Of a stretch of 64,000 nt of DNA, positions 56,944-64,000 are shown piece after piece. The DNA lies in assembly GCF_016899425.1 (NCBI RefSeq), contig NZ_CP045994.1, forward strand, positions 682,001 to 746,000, given 5' to 3'. The DNA comes from Burkholderia sp. MS389. Its GTDB lineage: Bacteria > Pseudomonadota > Gammaproteobacteria > Burkholderiales > Burkholderiaceae. Below the pieces are notes generated by a model. The model worked only from the letters and a program-made list of their open reading frames with translations, had not been told where the DNA came from and did not search any database. The number at the start of each line of letters is the position of its first letter. The stretch's first letter is position 1. The position numbers were made by a program, and so were the translations under genes.

Positions 56944-57028
56944 TGTCGCGCTGCGGCAACCTCCGAATGTCTCCTCCACCCTCCTCCTGAGGTGGATTAA
57001 GCCCGAACCAGCCGTTCGGGCTTTTTTT
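56937..57028 (+). ncRNA. Candidate Fur-controlled small RNA, about 92 nt
   Basis: Flanked by a good promoter and a strong terminator, with no reading frame inside. Three hairpins are predicted by eye: GGTTGTCGC/GCGGCAACC (56941-56961), TCCACC/GGTGGA (56975-56996) whose ten-base loop is CTCCTCCTGA, and the terminator hairpin. The loop is complementary to Shine-Dalgarno AGGAGG. This combination fits a trans-acting, iron-responsive sRNA. It may be the sRNA called BrrF in B. cenocepacia, but I cannot verify identity. Confidence 0.65.
56999..57028 (+). terminator. Intrinsic terminator of the sRNA candidate
   Basis: Perfect stem AAGCCCGAAC/GTTCGGGCTT, loop CAGCC, seven T. On the minus strand no T-run follows, so it does not serve the convergent DUF1090 gene. 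Confidence 0.92.
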
Positions 57029-57073
57029 CGTCCCATGCAAACATCGGCGCGCGGCTTGCGCGCGTCGGCACCG

Positions 57074-57370
57074 TCACGCGGGCTGCCGCGCGGCCGGCTG
57101 CGACGTCGCGTCCGGCGGCGTGCCGCGCGAGTCGGCCTCCGGCGCCGGCGCAGGGGCGGCCGACGCGTGGCCGCGTGCGCAGAAGTGGCGGACGCGTTCG
57201 CGCACCGCGCGCAGGCGCACGATGCGGTCTTCGGCATGGGCGGTTCGGGCTTCGGCGATGCGTGCATCGAGCGCGTCGAGCTTGGCTTCGCAGCCGGACG
57301 CGGCGACGGCGGGCGCCGCGGCGGCCAGCAGCGCGGCCGCGAGGAAGGGCGTAAGTCGTTGTTTCATCAT
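57074..57370 (-). CDS. Small secreted DUF1090-like protein
   Basis: A 98-residue protein with a signal peptide (MMKQRLTPFLAAALLAAAAPAVAAS). The mature part 'GCEAKLDALDARIAEARTAHAEDRIVRLRAVRERVRHFC' has the two-Cys helical-hairpin pattern of DUF1090 (YqjC-like) periplasmic proteins, followed by an Ala/Pro/Gln-rich tail. Function of the family is unknown. An alternative start is the next Met. Confidence 0.7.
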   Translation of the reverse strand: MMKQRLTPFLAAALLAAAAPAVAASGCEAKLDALDARIAEARTAHAEDRIVRLRAVRERVRHFCARGHASAAPAPAPEADSRGTPPDATSQPAARQPA

Positions 57371-57530
57371 GCTGGTTTGTTGTTTTTCGGGTTTGGCCGG
57401 TCTGGCGCGGCAAGGTCATGTGCCGCACGTCGATGGGTGCCGCCGCAGGCGCTCGGTTCGCCTGGCTTGTCGGGGCACGACCGGATTTTGGCCCATTTCG
57501 GCCGCCGCGAACACGGGGCGTGGATTCTCT
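57371..57530. other. Intergenic region upstream of the rplM promoter
   Basis: No gene, repeat or clear structure seen besides ordinary GC-rich sequence between the divergent DUF1090 gene and rplM. Confidence 0.4.
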
Positions 57531-57560
57531 TTGACCACGCAGCCGTATTTCCTTTATAAT
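57531..57560 (+). promoter_or_regulatory. Promoter of rplM-rpsI
   Basis: TTGACC and TATAAT with an 18-base spacer. It gives a leader of about 115 bases before rplM, long enough for autoregulation by L13 as known in E. coli. Confidence 0.8.
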
Positions 57561-57681
57561 TCAGGGCTTTTCCGCATTCATGCCCACGGAAAAAGAACAG
57601 GGAGAGCCTGCACCGCGCCTCGAAGCGCACACAGACAAGCAGGAAGAACACATCGGGCAAAGCATTTTTTTTGGATCGATC

Positions 57682-58110
57682 ATGAAGACGTTTTCCGCAA
57701 AAGCCCATGAGGTGACGCGCGAATGGTACGTGATTGACGCGACGGATAAGGTTCTCGGCCGTGTTGCCAGCGAAGTGGCACGCCGTCTGCGCGGCAAGCA
57801 CAAGCCTGAGTTCACCCCGCACGTCGACACTGGTGATTTCATCATCATCATCAACGCGAGCAAGTTGAAGGTCACGGGCAACAAGACGCTGGACAAGAAG
57901 TACTACCGTCACTCGGGCTACCCGGGCGGTATCTATGAAACGACGTTCGGCAAGATGCAAGAGCGCTTCCCGGGCCGCGCGCTCGAGAAGGCGGTCAAGG
58001 GCATGCTGCCGAAGGGCCCGCTCGGCTACGCGATGATCAAGAAGCTGAAGGTCTACGCAGAAGCGACGCATCCGCACTCGGCTCAACAGCCGAAGGCGCT
58101 CGAGATCTAA
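57682..58110 (+). CDS. rplM: 50S ribosomal protein L13
   Basis: A 142-residue primary rRNA-binding protein of the large subunit. '[59 protein letters not shown]' and '[25 protein letters not shown]' are unmistakable. Start is ATG 57682. Operon with rpsI, which begins ten bases after the stop. Confidence 0.98.
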
Positions 58111-58120
58111 GGGGACCCAC

Positions 58121-58513
58121 ATGATCGGTAACTGGAACTACGGTACGGGCCGCCGCAAGAGCGCAGTCGCACGTGTCTTCATCAAGGCTGGCAAGGGCGA
58201 CATCATCGTCAACGGCAAGCCCATCGCTGACTACTTCTCGCGCGAAACGTCGCTGATGATCGTGCGTCAACCGCTGGAACTCACGAACCACGGCCAGACG
58301 TTCGACATCAAGGTGAACGTCAACGGCGGCGGCGAAACGGGTCAGGCAGGCGCAGTGCGCCACGGCATCACCCGTGCACTGATCGACTACGATGCGACGC
58401 TCAAGCCGTCGCTGTCGAGCGCAGGCTTCGTCACGCGCGATGCGCGTGAAGTCGAGCGTAAGAAGGTCGGTCTGCGCAAGGCTCGCCGCGCAAAGCAGTT
58501 CTCGAAGCGTTAA
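58121..58513 (+). CDS. rpsI: 30S ribosomal protein S9
   Basis: A 130-residue small-subunit protein: '[28 protein letters not shown]' at the start, '[18 protein letters not shown]' in the middle, and the C-terminal tail '[12 protein letters not shown]' that reaches the P-site tRNA. Standard partner of rplM. Confidence 0.98.
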   Translation: MIGNWNYGTGRRKSAVARVFIKAGKGDIIVNGKPIADYFSRETSLMIVRQPLELTNHGQTFDIKVNVNGGGETGQAGAVRHGITRALIDYDATLKPSLSSAGFVTRDAREVERKKVGLRKARRAKQFSKR

Positions 58514-58555
58514 TTCCGCTTCATGGCCTCGCCGCCTTCGGGCGGCGTCCGCCGG

Positions 58556-58589
58556 AAAAACCGCCAGCTTTCACGCTGGCGGTTTTTTT
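58556..58589 (+). terminator. Intrinsic terminator of rplM-rpsI
   Basis: Stem AAAAACCGCCAGC/GCTGGCGGTTTTT with a six-base loop and a seven-T tail. Confidence 0.93.
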
Positions 58590-58729
58590 ATGTCCGCTTC
58601 CGGGCCGCTGCGGCGGCCCCCGCGCGGGCGCGTTTGATGAAATCGACAAGAACCTATTGATTTCATGGACTTCAGCACGATCTTCTGATCGGCCCTACAA
58701 TAGCGGCTAAAGCTTTTTGGAGAGTTCGA

Positions 58730-59101
58730 ATGAACGCTGTTACCGAATCCGCAGCAACGACGACCGATATGCCGCTGCCGTTCGTCTTCACCGACGCCGC
58801 GGCCGACAAGGTCAAGCAACTGATCGACGAAGAGGGCAATCCCGACCTCAAGCTGCGCGTGTTCGTGCAGGGTGGCGGCTGCTCCGGCTTCCAGTATGGC
58901 TTCACGTTCGACGAGGAAGTCAACGAGGACGACACCGTGATGAACAAGAACGGCGTCCAGCTCCTGATCGACTCGATGAGCTACCAGTACCTGGTCGGCG
59001 CCGAGATCGACTACAAGGACGACCTCAACGGCGCCCAGTTCGTGATCAAGAACCCGAACGCGACCACCACCTGCGGGTGCGGTTCGTCGTTCTCGGTCTG
59101 A
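58730..59101 (+). CDS. erpA: Iron-sulfur cluster insertion protein ErpA
   Basis: A 123-residue A-type carrier that delivers Fe-S clusters to apoproteins such as IspG/IspH. The three ligand Cys are present: one in '[11 protein letters not shown]' and two in the C-terminal 'CGCGSSFSV'. Monocistronic with its own terminator; a TACAAT at 58696-58701 is a candidate -10. Confidence 0.95.
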   Translation: MNAVTESAATTTDMPLPFVFTDAAADKVKQLIDEEGNPDLKLRVFVQGGGCSGFQYGFTFDEEVNEDDTVMNKNGVQLLIDSMSYQYLVGAEIDYKDDLNGAQFVIKNPNATTTCGCGSSFSV

Positions 59102-59136
59102 GCGCACGGCAGATCCGCGCCGGTTCTGCCGGAATG

Positions 59137-59167
59137 AAAAACGGGGCTTCATGCCCCGTTTTTTTAT
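59137..59167 (+). terminator. Intrinsic terminator of erpA
   Basis: AAAAACGGGGC/GCCCCGTTTTT with loop TTCAT and a seven-T tail. Confidence 0.92.
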
Positions 59168-59209
59168 ACACGCCCGCCTTGTCGCGCTCGCCGCGCGGCG
59201 AGTGTCGCA

Positions 59210-60358
59210 TCAGCGCGGATAGAGCGCGCCGAGCACGCGGTTGCCGGCTGCGCCGGTGACCGTCGCGAGATTGCCGGGCTGGCGCGCGGTGAAGCGGTAC
59301 GCGAGCCACGCGAACGCGAGCGCTTCGACCTGCTGCGGCGGCACGCCGAGCGCGGCCGTCGTGTCGACGGTGGCCGGCACGCCGGCCTCCCGCAGCGCGT
59401 GCCGGAGCCCATCGAGCAACACCGGGTTGCGTGCGCCGCCGCCGCATACGAACACGGCCTTGCAGCCCGGTGCGTGCTGCGCGATGTCGCGCGCTACCGA
59501 CACGGCGGTGAGCGCGGTGAGCGTGGCTTGCACGTCCTCCGGCGCAACCTGCGCGAATGCGGCGAGCTTCGTATCGAGCCACGCGGGATTGAACAGGTCG
59601 CGTCCGGTGCTTTTCGGCGGCGGCGCGGTGAAATACGGTTCGTCGAGCAACGTGTCGAGCAGCGGCGCGTGGACGGTGCCGCGTGCGGCGAACTTGCCGC
59701 CGTCGTCGTACGGCTTGCCCAGATGGCGGGTCGCCCACGCATCGATCAGCGCATTCGCCGGGCCGCAGTCGAAGCCGCGCACGTCGCCGCCCGCGTTGGG
59801 CAGGATCGTGATGTTGCTGATTCCGCCGAGATTGCAGACGACCCGCGTTTCGCCCGGCGCGCCGAACACCGTCGCATGGAACGCCGGCGCGAGCGGCGCG
59901 CCGTGGCCGCCGGCGGCCACGTCGCGGCTGCGGAAATCGGCGATCACGTCGACCTGGGTCAGCTCGGCGAGCAGCGCCGGATTGTTGAGCTGGCGCGTAT
60001 AGCCGCGCTCGGGGCGATGGCGCACCGTCTGGCCGTGCACGCCGATCGCGCGGATCTCGTCGCGCGACAGCCCGGCCGTGCGCTGCAATTCGTGGCAGCA
60101 CACCGCATAGCGCGTGACGAGCGCATTCGCCGCGAGCGATTCGCGGTCGATCTCGTTGTCGCCGGGCTGCTGCAGCGCGAACAGCGCGTCGCGCAGCGAT
60201 TGCGCGAAGCCGACGAACGCTTCCGCGAGCACGACCGGCGCGCGGCCGGCCTCGAAACGCACGGCGACGCCGTCGACGCCGTCCATGCTGGTTCCAGACA
60301 TCAGCCCGAAGTAGATGCCGTCTGCCGGATCGGCATGCTGCGGCGGTCGTTGCGGCAC
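59210..60358 (-). CDS. anmK: Anhydro-N-acetylmuramic acid kinase
   Basis: Phosphorylates and opens 1,6-anhydroMurNAc during cell-wall recycling. The 382-residue protein has '[16 protein letters not shown]' as the phosphate loop, '[12 protein letters not shown]', '[14 protein letters not shown]', '[12 protein letters not shown]' and '[15 protein letters not shown]'. Start is a GTG at 60358. Divergent from tyrS across 142 bases. Confidence 0.95.
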   Translation of the reverse strand: MPQRPPQHADPADGIYFGLMSGTSMDGVDGVAVRFEAGRAPVVLAEAFVGFAQSLRDALFALQQPGDNEIDRESLAANALVTRYAVCCHELQRTAGLSRDEIRAIGVHGQTVRHRPERGYTRQLNNPALLAELTQVDVIADFRSRDVAAGGHGAPLAPAFHATVFGAPGETRVVCNLGGISNITILPNAGGDVRGFDCGPANALIDAWATRHLGKPYDDGGKFAARGTVHAPLLDTLLDEPYFTAPPPKSTGRDLFNPAWLDTKLAAFAQVAPEDVQATLTALTAVSVARDIAQHAPGCKAVFVCGGGARNPVLLDGLRHALREAGVPATVDTTAALGVPPQQVEALAFAWLAYRFTARQPGNLATVTGAAGNRVLGALYPR

Positions 60359-60500
60359 GTTGGGTTCTCCTGGATCGTGCGGCGCGGGCCGGTCCCGCGC
60401 GCCTTGCGCCCGATTATCCGCGCAACGTGACGCGTCGTTAAGCGATGCGCGCGCAAGTTATGGGAAAATCCCTGTTTTTGCGACATTCTTCCTGGCACCG

Positions 60501-61742
60501 ATGAGCACCGAACCCAGTTCCAAGCCCGTTTTCCCGATCACCGACGAAGTCCGGCATGCGCTCGCCGTCACGAAGCGCGGCGTCGACGAGCTGCTGATCG
60601 AGGAAGAGTTCGCGCAGAAGCTCGCGCGCAGCGCAGCCACCGGCACGCCGCTTCGCATCAAGCTCGGGCTCGATCCGACCGCACCGGACATCCACATCGG
60701 CCATACGGTCGTGCTGAACAAGATGCGCCAGCTGCAGGACCTCGGCCATACGGTGATCTTCCTGATCGGCGATTTCACGTCGCTGATCGGCGACCCGTCG
60801 GGCCGCAACGCGACGCGTCCGCCGCTCACGCGCGAGCAGATCGAATCGAACGCGAAGACCTACTTCGAGCAGGCCGCGCTCGTGCTCGATCGCGACAAGA
60901 CCGAGATCCGCTACAACAGCGAATGGTCGATGCCGCTCGGTGCGGACGGGATGATCAAGCTCGCGTCGCGCTACACGGTCGCGCGGATCCTCGAGCGCGA
61001 GGATTTCACGAAGCGCTTCCAGGGCGGCGTGCCGATCTCGATCCACGAATTCCTGTACCCGCTGATGCAGGGCTACGATTCGGTCGCGCTGAACGCCGAT
61101 CTCGAACTCGGCGGCACCGACCAGAAGTTCAACCTGCTGGTCGGCCGCGAACTGCAGAAGCAGTACGGCCAGGAACAGCAGTGCATCCTGACGATGCCGC
61201 TGCTCGAAGGCCTCGACGGCGTCGAGAAGATGTCGAAGTCGAAGGGCAACTACGTCGGCATCAGCGAGAAGCCGACCGACATGTTCGGCAAGCTGATGAG
61301 CATCTCGGACACGCTGATGTGGCGTTACTTCGAGCTGCTGTCGTTCCGCAGCCTCGATGAAATCGCCGGCTTCAAGCGCGACGCCGAAGGCGGCCGCAAC
61401 CCGCGCGACTTCAAGGTGCTGCTCGCGCAGGAAATCGTCGCGCGATTCCATTCGCAGGCCGACGCAGAGCGCGCGCTCGAGGACTTCAACCACCGCGCGA
61501 AGGGCGGCGTGCCGGACGACATTCCGTCCGTCACGCTGGCCGGCGCGCCGCTCGCGATCGGTCAGTTGCTGAAACAGGCCGGCCTCGTGCCGTCGACGAG
61601 CGAAGCGCTGCGCAACATCGATCAGGGCGGCGTGAAGATCGACGGCGCGACCGTGTCCGACAAGGGCCTGAAGGTCGAGGCCGGCGAATTCGTCGTGCAG
61701 GTCGGCAAGCGCCGCTTCGCACGCGTCACGCTGACCGCATGA
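60501..61742 (+). CDS. tyrS: Tyrosyl-tRNA synthetase
   Basis: Charges tRNA-Tyr. The 413-residue class I enzyme carries the HIGH motif in '[17 protein letters not shown]', '[14 protein letters not shown]', '[20 protein letters not shown]' and the KMSKS loop, with an S4-type RNA-binding domain at the C-terminus. The ATG start lacks a strong Shine-Dalgarno. dtd overlaps its stop by four bases (ATGA). Confidence 0.97.
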   Translation: MSTEPSSKPVFPITDEVRHALAVTKRGVDELLIEEEFAQKLARSAATGTPLRIKLGLDPTAPDIHIGHTVVLNKMRQLQDLGHTVIFLIGDFTSLIGDPSGRNATRPPLTREQIESNAKTYFEQAALVLDRDKTEIRYNSEWSMPLGADGMIKLASRYTVARILEREDFTKRFQGGVPISIHEFLYPLMQGYDSVALNADLELGGTDQKFNLLVGRELQKQYGQEQQCILTMPLLEGLDGVEKMSKSKGNYVGISEKPTDMFGKLMSISDTLMWRYFELLSFRSLDEIAGFKRDAEGGRNPRDFKVLLAQEIVARFHSQADAERALEDFNHRAKGGVPDDIPSVTLAGAPLAIGQLLKQAGLVPSTSEALRNIDQGGVKIDGATVSDKGLKVEAGEFVVQVGKRRFARVTLTA

Positions 61743-62197
61743 TCGCGCTGATCCAGCGCGTGACGCGCGCCGACGTGCGCGTCGGCGGCCGCACGACCGG
61801 CGAGATCGGCGCGGGGCTGCTCGCGCTGGTCTGCGCGGAGCGCGGCGATACCGAGGCCGCGGCCGACAAGCTGCTCGCGAAGCTGCTCGGCTACCGCGTG
61901 TTCAGCGACGCAGCCGGCAAGATGAACCTGCCGGTATCGAACATCGACGGCGAAGGCCGCGCGGGCGGCCTGCTGCTCGTGTCGCAGTTCACGCTCGCGG
62001 CCGATACGAACAGCGGGCTGCGTCCGAGCTTCACGCCCGCCGCGCCGCCCGACGAAGGCGCGCGGCTGTTCGACTATTTCGTCGCGGCCGCGCGGGCGCG
62101 CCATCCCGTCGTCGAGACGGGCGAGTTCGGCGCCGACATGCAGGTGTCGCTGGTCAACGACGGCCCCGTGACGTTCTGGCTGCAAGTGCGGCCCTGA
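61739..62197 (+). CDS. dtd: D-aminoacyl-tRNA deacylase
   Basis: Removes D-amino acids wrongly attached to tRNA, including D-Tyr. The 152-residue protein has the SQFT active-site motif at 82-85 ('[16 protein letters not shown]') and the cross-subunit Gly-Pro at 142-143 in 'VNDGPVTFW'. Coupling to tyrS by an ATGA overlap is functionally apt: charging and proofreading of the same tRNA. Confidence 0.96.
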   Translation: MIALIQRVTRADVRVGGRTTGEIGAGLLALVCAERGDTEAAADKLLAKLLGYRVFSDAAGKMNLPVSNIDGEGRAGGLLLVSQFTLAADTNSGLRPSFTPAAPPDEGARLFDYFVAAARARHPVVETGEFGADMQVSLVNDGPVTFWLQVRP

Positions 62198-62220
62198 TTC
62201 TTCCCCGGAGGCGCGCCGCG

Positions 62221-62886
62221 ATGGCCACCACGCAGATTCTTTTCATCCGCCATGGCGAGACGGCCTGGAACCGCATCAAGCGCATCCAGGGGCACATCGA
62301 CATCCCGTTGGCCGATACGGGGCTCGCGCAGGCGCAGCGGCTGGCGGCGCGGCTCGGGCGCGACGCGCGCGACGGCGCGCGGATCGACGCGGTGTATTCG
62401 AGCGACCTGATGCGCGCGCAACAGACCGCCCAACCGTTTGCCGATGTGCTCGGGCTGCCGCTGCTGCTGCGCGAAGGGTTGCGCGAACGCTCGTACGGCG
62501 CATTCCAGGGGCACGACAGCACCGAGATCGAGGCGCTGTTTCCGGATGCATATGCGGCGTGGCAGACGCGCGATCCCGGCTTCGCGCCGGAGGGCGGCGA
62601 GTCGCAGCGCGAGTTTTATCACCGCGTGCTGCATGCGCTCGAACCGATCGTCGCCGCGCATCCGGGCGGCCGGATCGCGTGCGTCGCGCACGGCGGCGTG
62701 CTCGATTGCGTGTATCGCTTCGCGAACGGGATCGAGCTGTCGGCGCCGCGCAACTATCAGTTGCTCAATACCAGCATCAACGTCGTCGATTACGTGGATG
62801 GCCGCGCGCAGGTCGTGCAGTGGGCCGACGTGTCGCATCTCGAAGCCGCGAGCGACGATGACGACGGGTACCGCAAGGTGCTTTGA
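62221..62886 (+). CDS. Histidine phosphatase family protein (GpmB/CobC-like)
   Basis: A 221-residue phosphatase: 'ILFIRHGETAWNRIKRIQGHIDIPLADTGLAQAQ' with the phosphohistidine in RHGE, 'YSSDLMRAQQTAQP', 'LRERSYGAFQG' and the second His in 'CVAHGGVLD'. Such proteins are often called phosphoglycerate mutase 2, but most are phosphatases acting on sugar phosphates or cofactor intermediates. Follows dtd by 23 bases and may be in the same transcript. Confidence 0.88.
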   Translation: MATTQILFIRHGETAWNRIKRIQGHIDIPLADTGLAQAQRLAARLGRDARDGARIDAVYSSDLMRAQQTAQPFADVLGLPLLLREGLRERSYGAFQGHDSTEIEALFPDAYAAWQTRDPGFAPEGGESQREFYHRVLHALEPIVAAHPGGRIACVAHGGVLDCVYRFANGIELSAPRNYQLLNTSINVVDYVDGRAQVVQWADVSHLEAASDDDDGYRKVL

Positions 62887-62905
62887 GCACGCGGGGCCCG
62901 TCCGG

Positions 62906-62935
62906 CATGGCATGGCATGGCCGGGCCGGGCCGGG
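62906..62935 (+). repeat. Pentanucleotide tandem repeats (CATGG)3(CCGGG)3
   Basis: Three CATGG units directly followed by three CCGGG units in the short gap between convergent genes. Confidence 0.85.
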
Positions 62936-62959
62936 GCTCCCTTCCTTCCGGCGTGACGC

Positions 62960-64000
62960 TTACTGCGGCAGCCCGTGGCGCGTCTTGTAGTCGAGCGCGT
63001 ACGCGATCTTGCCGGGCTTGTCGGCCGTGATCGGCTGGCGCAGCTTGTCGAATTCCCCCTTGCTGTATTTCTTCCCGCCGTTGATCGCATCGGCGCGCCC
63101 GAGGTCGGCGCCCGTCTTGCCGTCGATCACGGGGTCCGTGGCCGCGACCATCCGCGTCGACGCATTCCAGACCGCATTCAGATAGCCCGTGTCGGCCTTT
63201 GCCGGATCGGGATCGGTTGCGCCGGGCCGCGTCAGGTCGTAGCCGGCCAGCGCGAACGTGTCCGGCTGCGCGCGCAGCCAGTCGGCCCAGTAGAACTCGA
63301 GGTAGTCGGTCGCTTGTGCGGGTTTGCCGTAACCGATGTCGCGCGTGAAATAGACGAGTGATCGATAGCGGTCGTTCGTCATCCCGAGTGTCAGGCCGAG
63401 GCCGGTCGGCAGTTGCGCGGTCGTGATCGGCTTGCCTTCGCCGTTCTTCAGGCGCAGATAGCCGCGGCTTTGCATCTGCTGCCAGAACACGTCGCCCGAG
63501 TAGTCGCTGAGGTTGTCCTTGACGACGACGTGCACGTGCAGCGCCGGGCCGCCGTCGGGCGTCTCGTAGTAAGTCGACAGGCCGTGGTGGCCGTCCGTCA
63601 GGTACAGCGCATCGCCGTTCGGGCCGATCACGACGGGGTTCAGCACCGAGCGGTCTCGAGCGTTCGCGTCGGTCGTCGCGCACCTGTAGCTGGCCGGCTC
63701 GCGCAGCGACGATCGGGCCGTGTAGCCGCTCGATGCGACGCCGCCGAGGCCTTCGTCCGCGCAGAAGTCGTTGAACTTCTTGTCGGGCTGCCGTTCGTAG
63801 CGGCCGAGCTTGTAGTAGATCTGGTCGTAGCCGATCGCTCCCTGCGTCGGATGGAGATCGCCGAGCGTCACGTCGATCAGGTCGCCGGCGCGGGCGGCTT
63901 TCCACCTGCCCGGTTGCGGCCGGGTGGTCGCGGGCGGCGTGGGGGCCGGTGCGGTCGTCGTGCCGCCGGACGGCGGTTGTGCGTCCATGCGCGCGACGGC
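62960..64000 (-). CDS. ParB/Srx-like domain protein (5' end outside window)
   Basis: At least 347 residues. An in-frame ATG lies at 63988, but the frame stays open to the right edge, so the true start and a possible signal or lipoprotein peptide are probably missing. After a Thr/Pro-rich N-terminus, 'VTLGDLHPTQGAIGYDQIYYKLGRYE' and 'LYLTDGHHGLSTYYE' resemble the ParBc_2 type putative nuclease domain; the rest is unfamiliar, with 'YLEFYWADWLRAQPDTF' in the middle. Role unknown; not a chromosome-partitioning ParB, since the DNA-binding half is absent. Confidence 0.65.
   Translation of the reverse strand, partial: AVARMDAQPPSGGTTTAPAPTPPATTRPQPGRWKAARAGDLIDVTLGDLHPTQGAIGYDQIYYKLGRYERQPDKKFNDFCADEGLGGVASSGYTARSSLREPASYRCATTDANARDRSVLNPVVIGPNGDALYLTDGHHGLSTYYETPDGGPALHVHVVVKDNLSDYSGDVFWQQMQSRGYLRLKNGEGKPITTAQLPTGLGLTLGMTNDRYRSLVYFTRDIGYGKPAQATDYLEFYWADWLRAQPDTFALAGYDLTRPGATDPDPAKADTGYLNAVWNASTRMVAATDPVIDGKTGADLGRADAINGGKKYSKGEFDKLRQPITADKPGKIAYALDYKTRHGLPQ

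Overview
The window looks like a core-chromosome segment of a Burkholderia species, most probably the B. cepacia complex. Evidence: GC near 67 percent, strong G/C third-position bias, and gene blocks typical of beta-proteobacteria (thiL-pgpA-pncC beside pyrF and maeB; bamE-dapB-exbB/exbD-leuS-lptE-holA-proA; rplM-rpsI-erpA-anmK-tyrS-dtd). There are about 58 protein genes, one RNase P RNA and two candidate small RNAs. I see no tRNA, rRNA, insertion sequence, prophage or CRISPR array. The species is inferred from family knowledge, not from a search.

Layout. 1-5 kb: aldose epimerase (cut by the left edge), pyrF, a secreted HAD phosphatase, then pncC, pgpA and thiL on the minus strand. 5-9 kb: maeB, a structured intergenic region with a candidate minus-strand sRNA, and a secreted RNase Sa/barnase-type ribonuclease with a barstar inhibitor. 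9-15 kb: rsmE, a VOC protein, a spermidine-synthase-like gene, tktA and gapA. 15-22 kb: a LysR regulator facing an L-idonate/gluconate oxidoreductase pair, then a FadR-type regulator facing a dctA-like transporter, allantoicase and ureidoglycolate lyase, then fur. 22-31 kb: envelope assembly, lysine biosynthesis, proton-channel, tRNA-charging and replication genes, ending in proA and a HemJ-like protein. 31-38 kb: hexR facing edd-eda, then gntP-gntK and a TetR regulator. 38-47 kb: an FAD amine oxidase-like gene, purB, a LysR regulator, glutamate dehydrogenase and a glutamate/aspartate ABC importer. 47-53 kb: a 1755-residue autotransporter. 53-64 kb: a class II amidotransferase, pyrC, rnpB, OsmC, a Fur-box small-RNA candidate, ribosomal proteins, erpA, anmK, tyrS-dtd, a phosphatase and a ParB-like protein cut by the right edge.

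How the genes work together. The carbon genes form a connected set: idnD and idnO convert L-idonate to gluconate, gntP imports gluconate-type acids, gntK phosphorylates gluconate, edd and eda split 6-phosphogluconate to pyruvate and glyceraldehyde 3-phosphate, and tktA, gapA and maeB link this to central metabolism. A nitrogen theme joins allantoicase and ureidoglycolate lyase with glutamate dehydrogenase and the Glt importer. Several divergent regulator/target pairs carry clear palindromic operators (FadR-type, HexR, TetR, LysR).

The most interesting non-coding signal is at 56902-57028: a good promoter, a Fur-box-like palindrome over its -10, a hairpin loop exposing CTCCTCCT (anti-Shine-Dalgarno) and a strong terminator, with no open reading frame. 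It resembles an iron-controlled sRNA and may correspond to BrrF of B. cenocepacia, which I cannot confirm from sequence alone.
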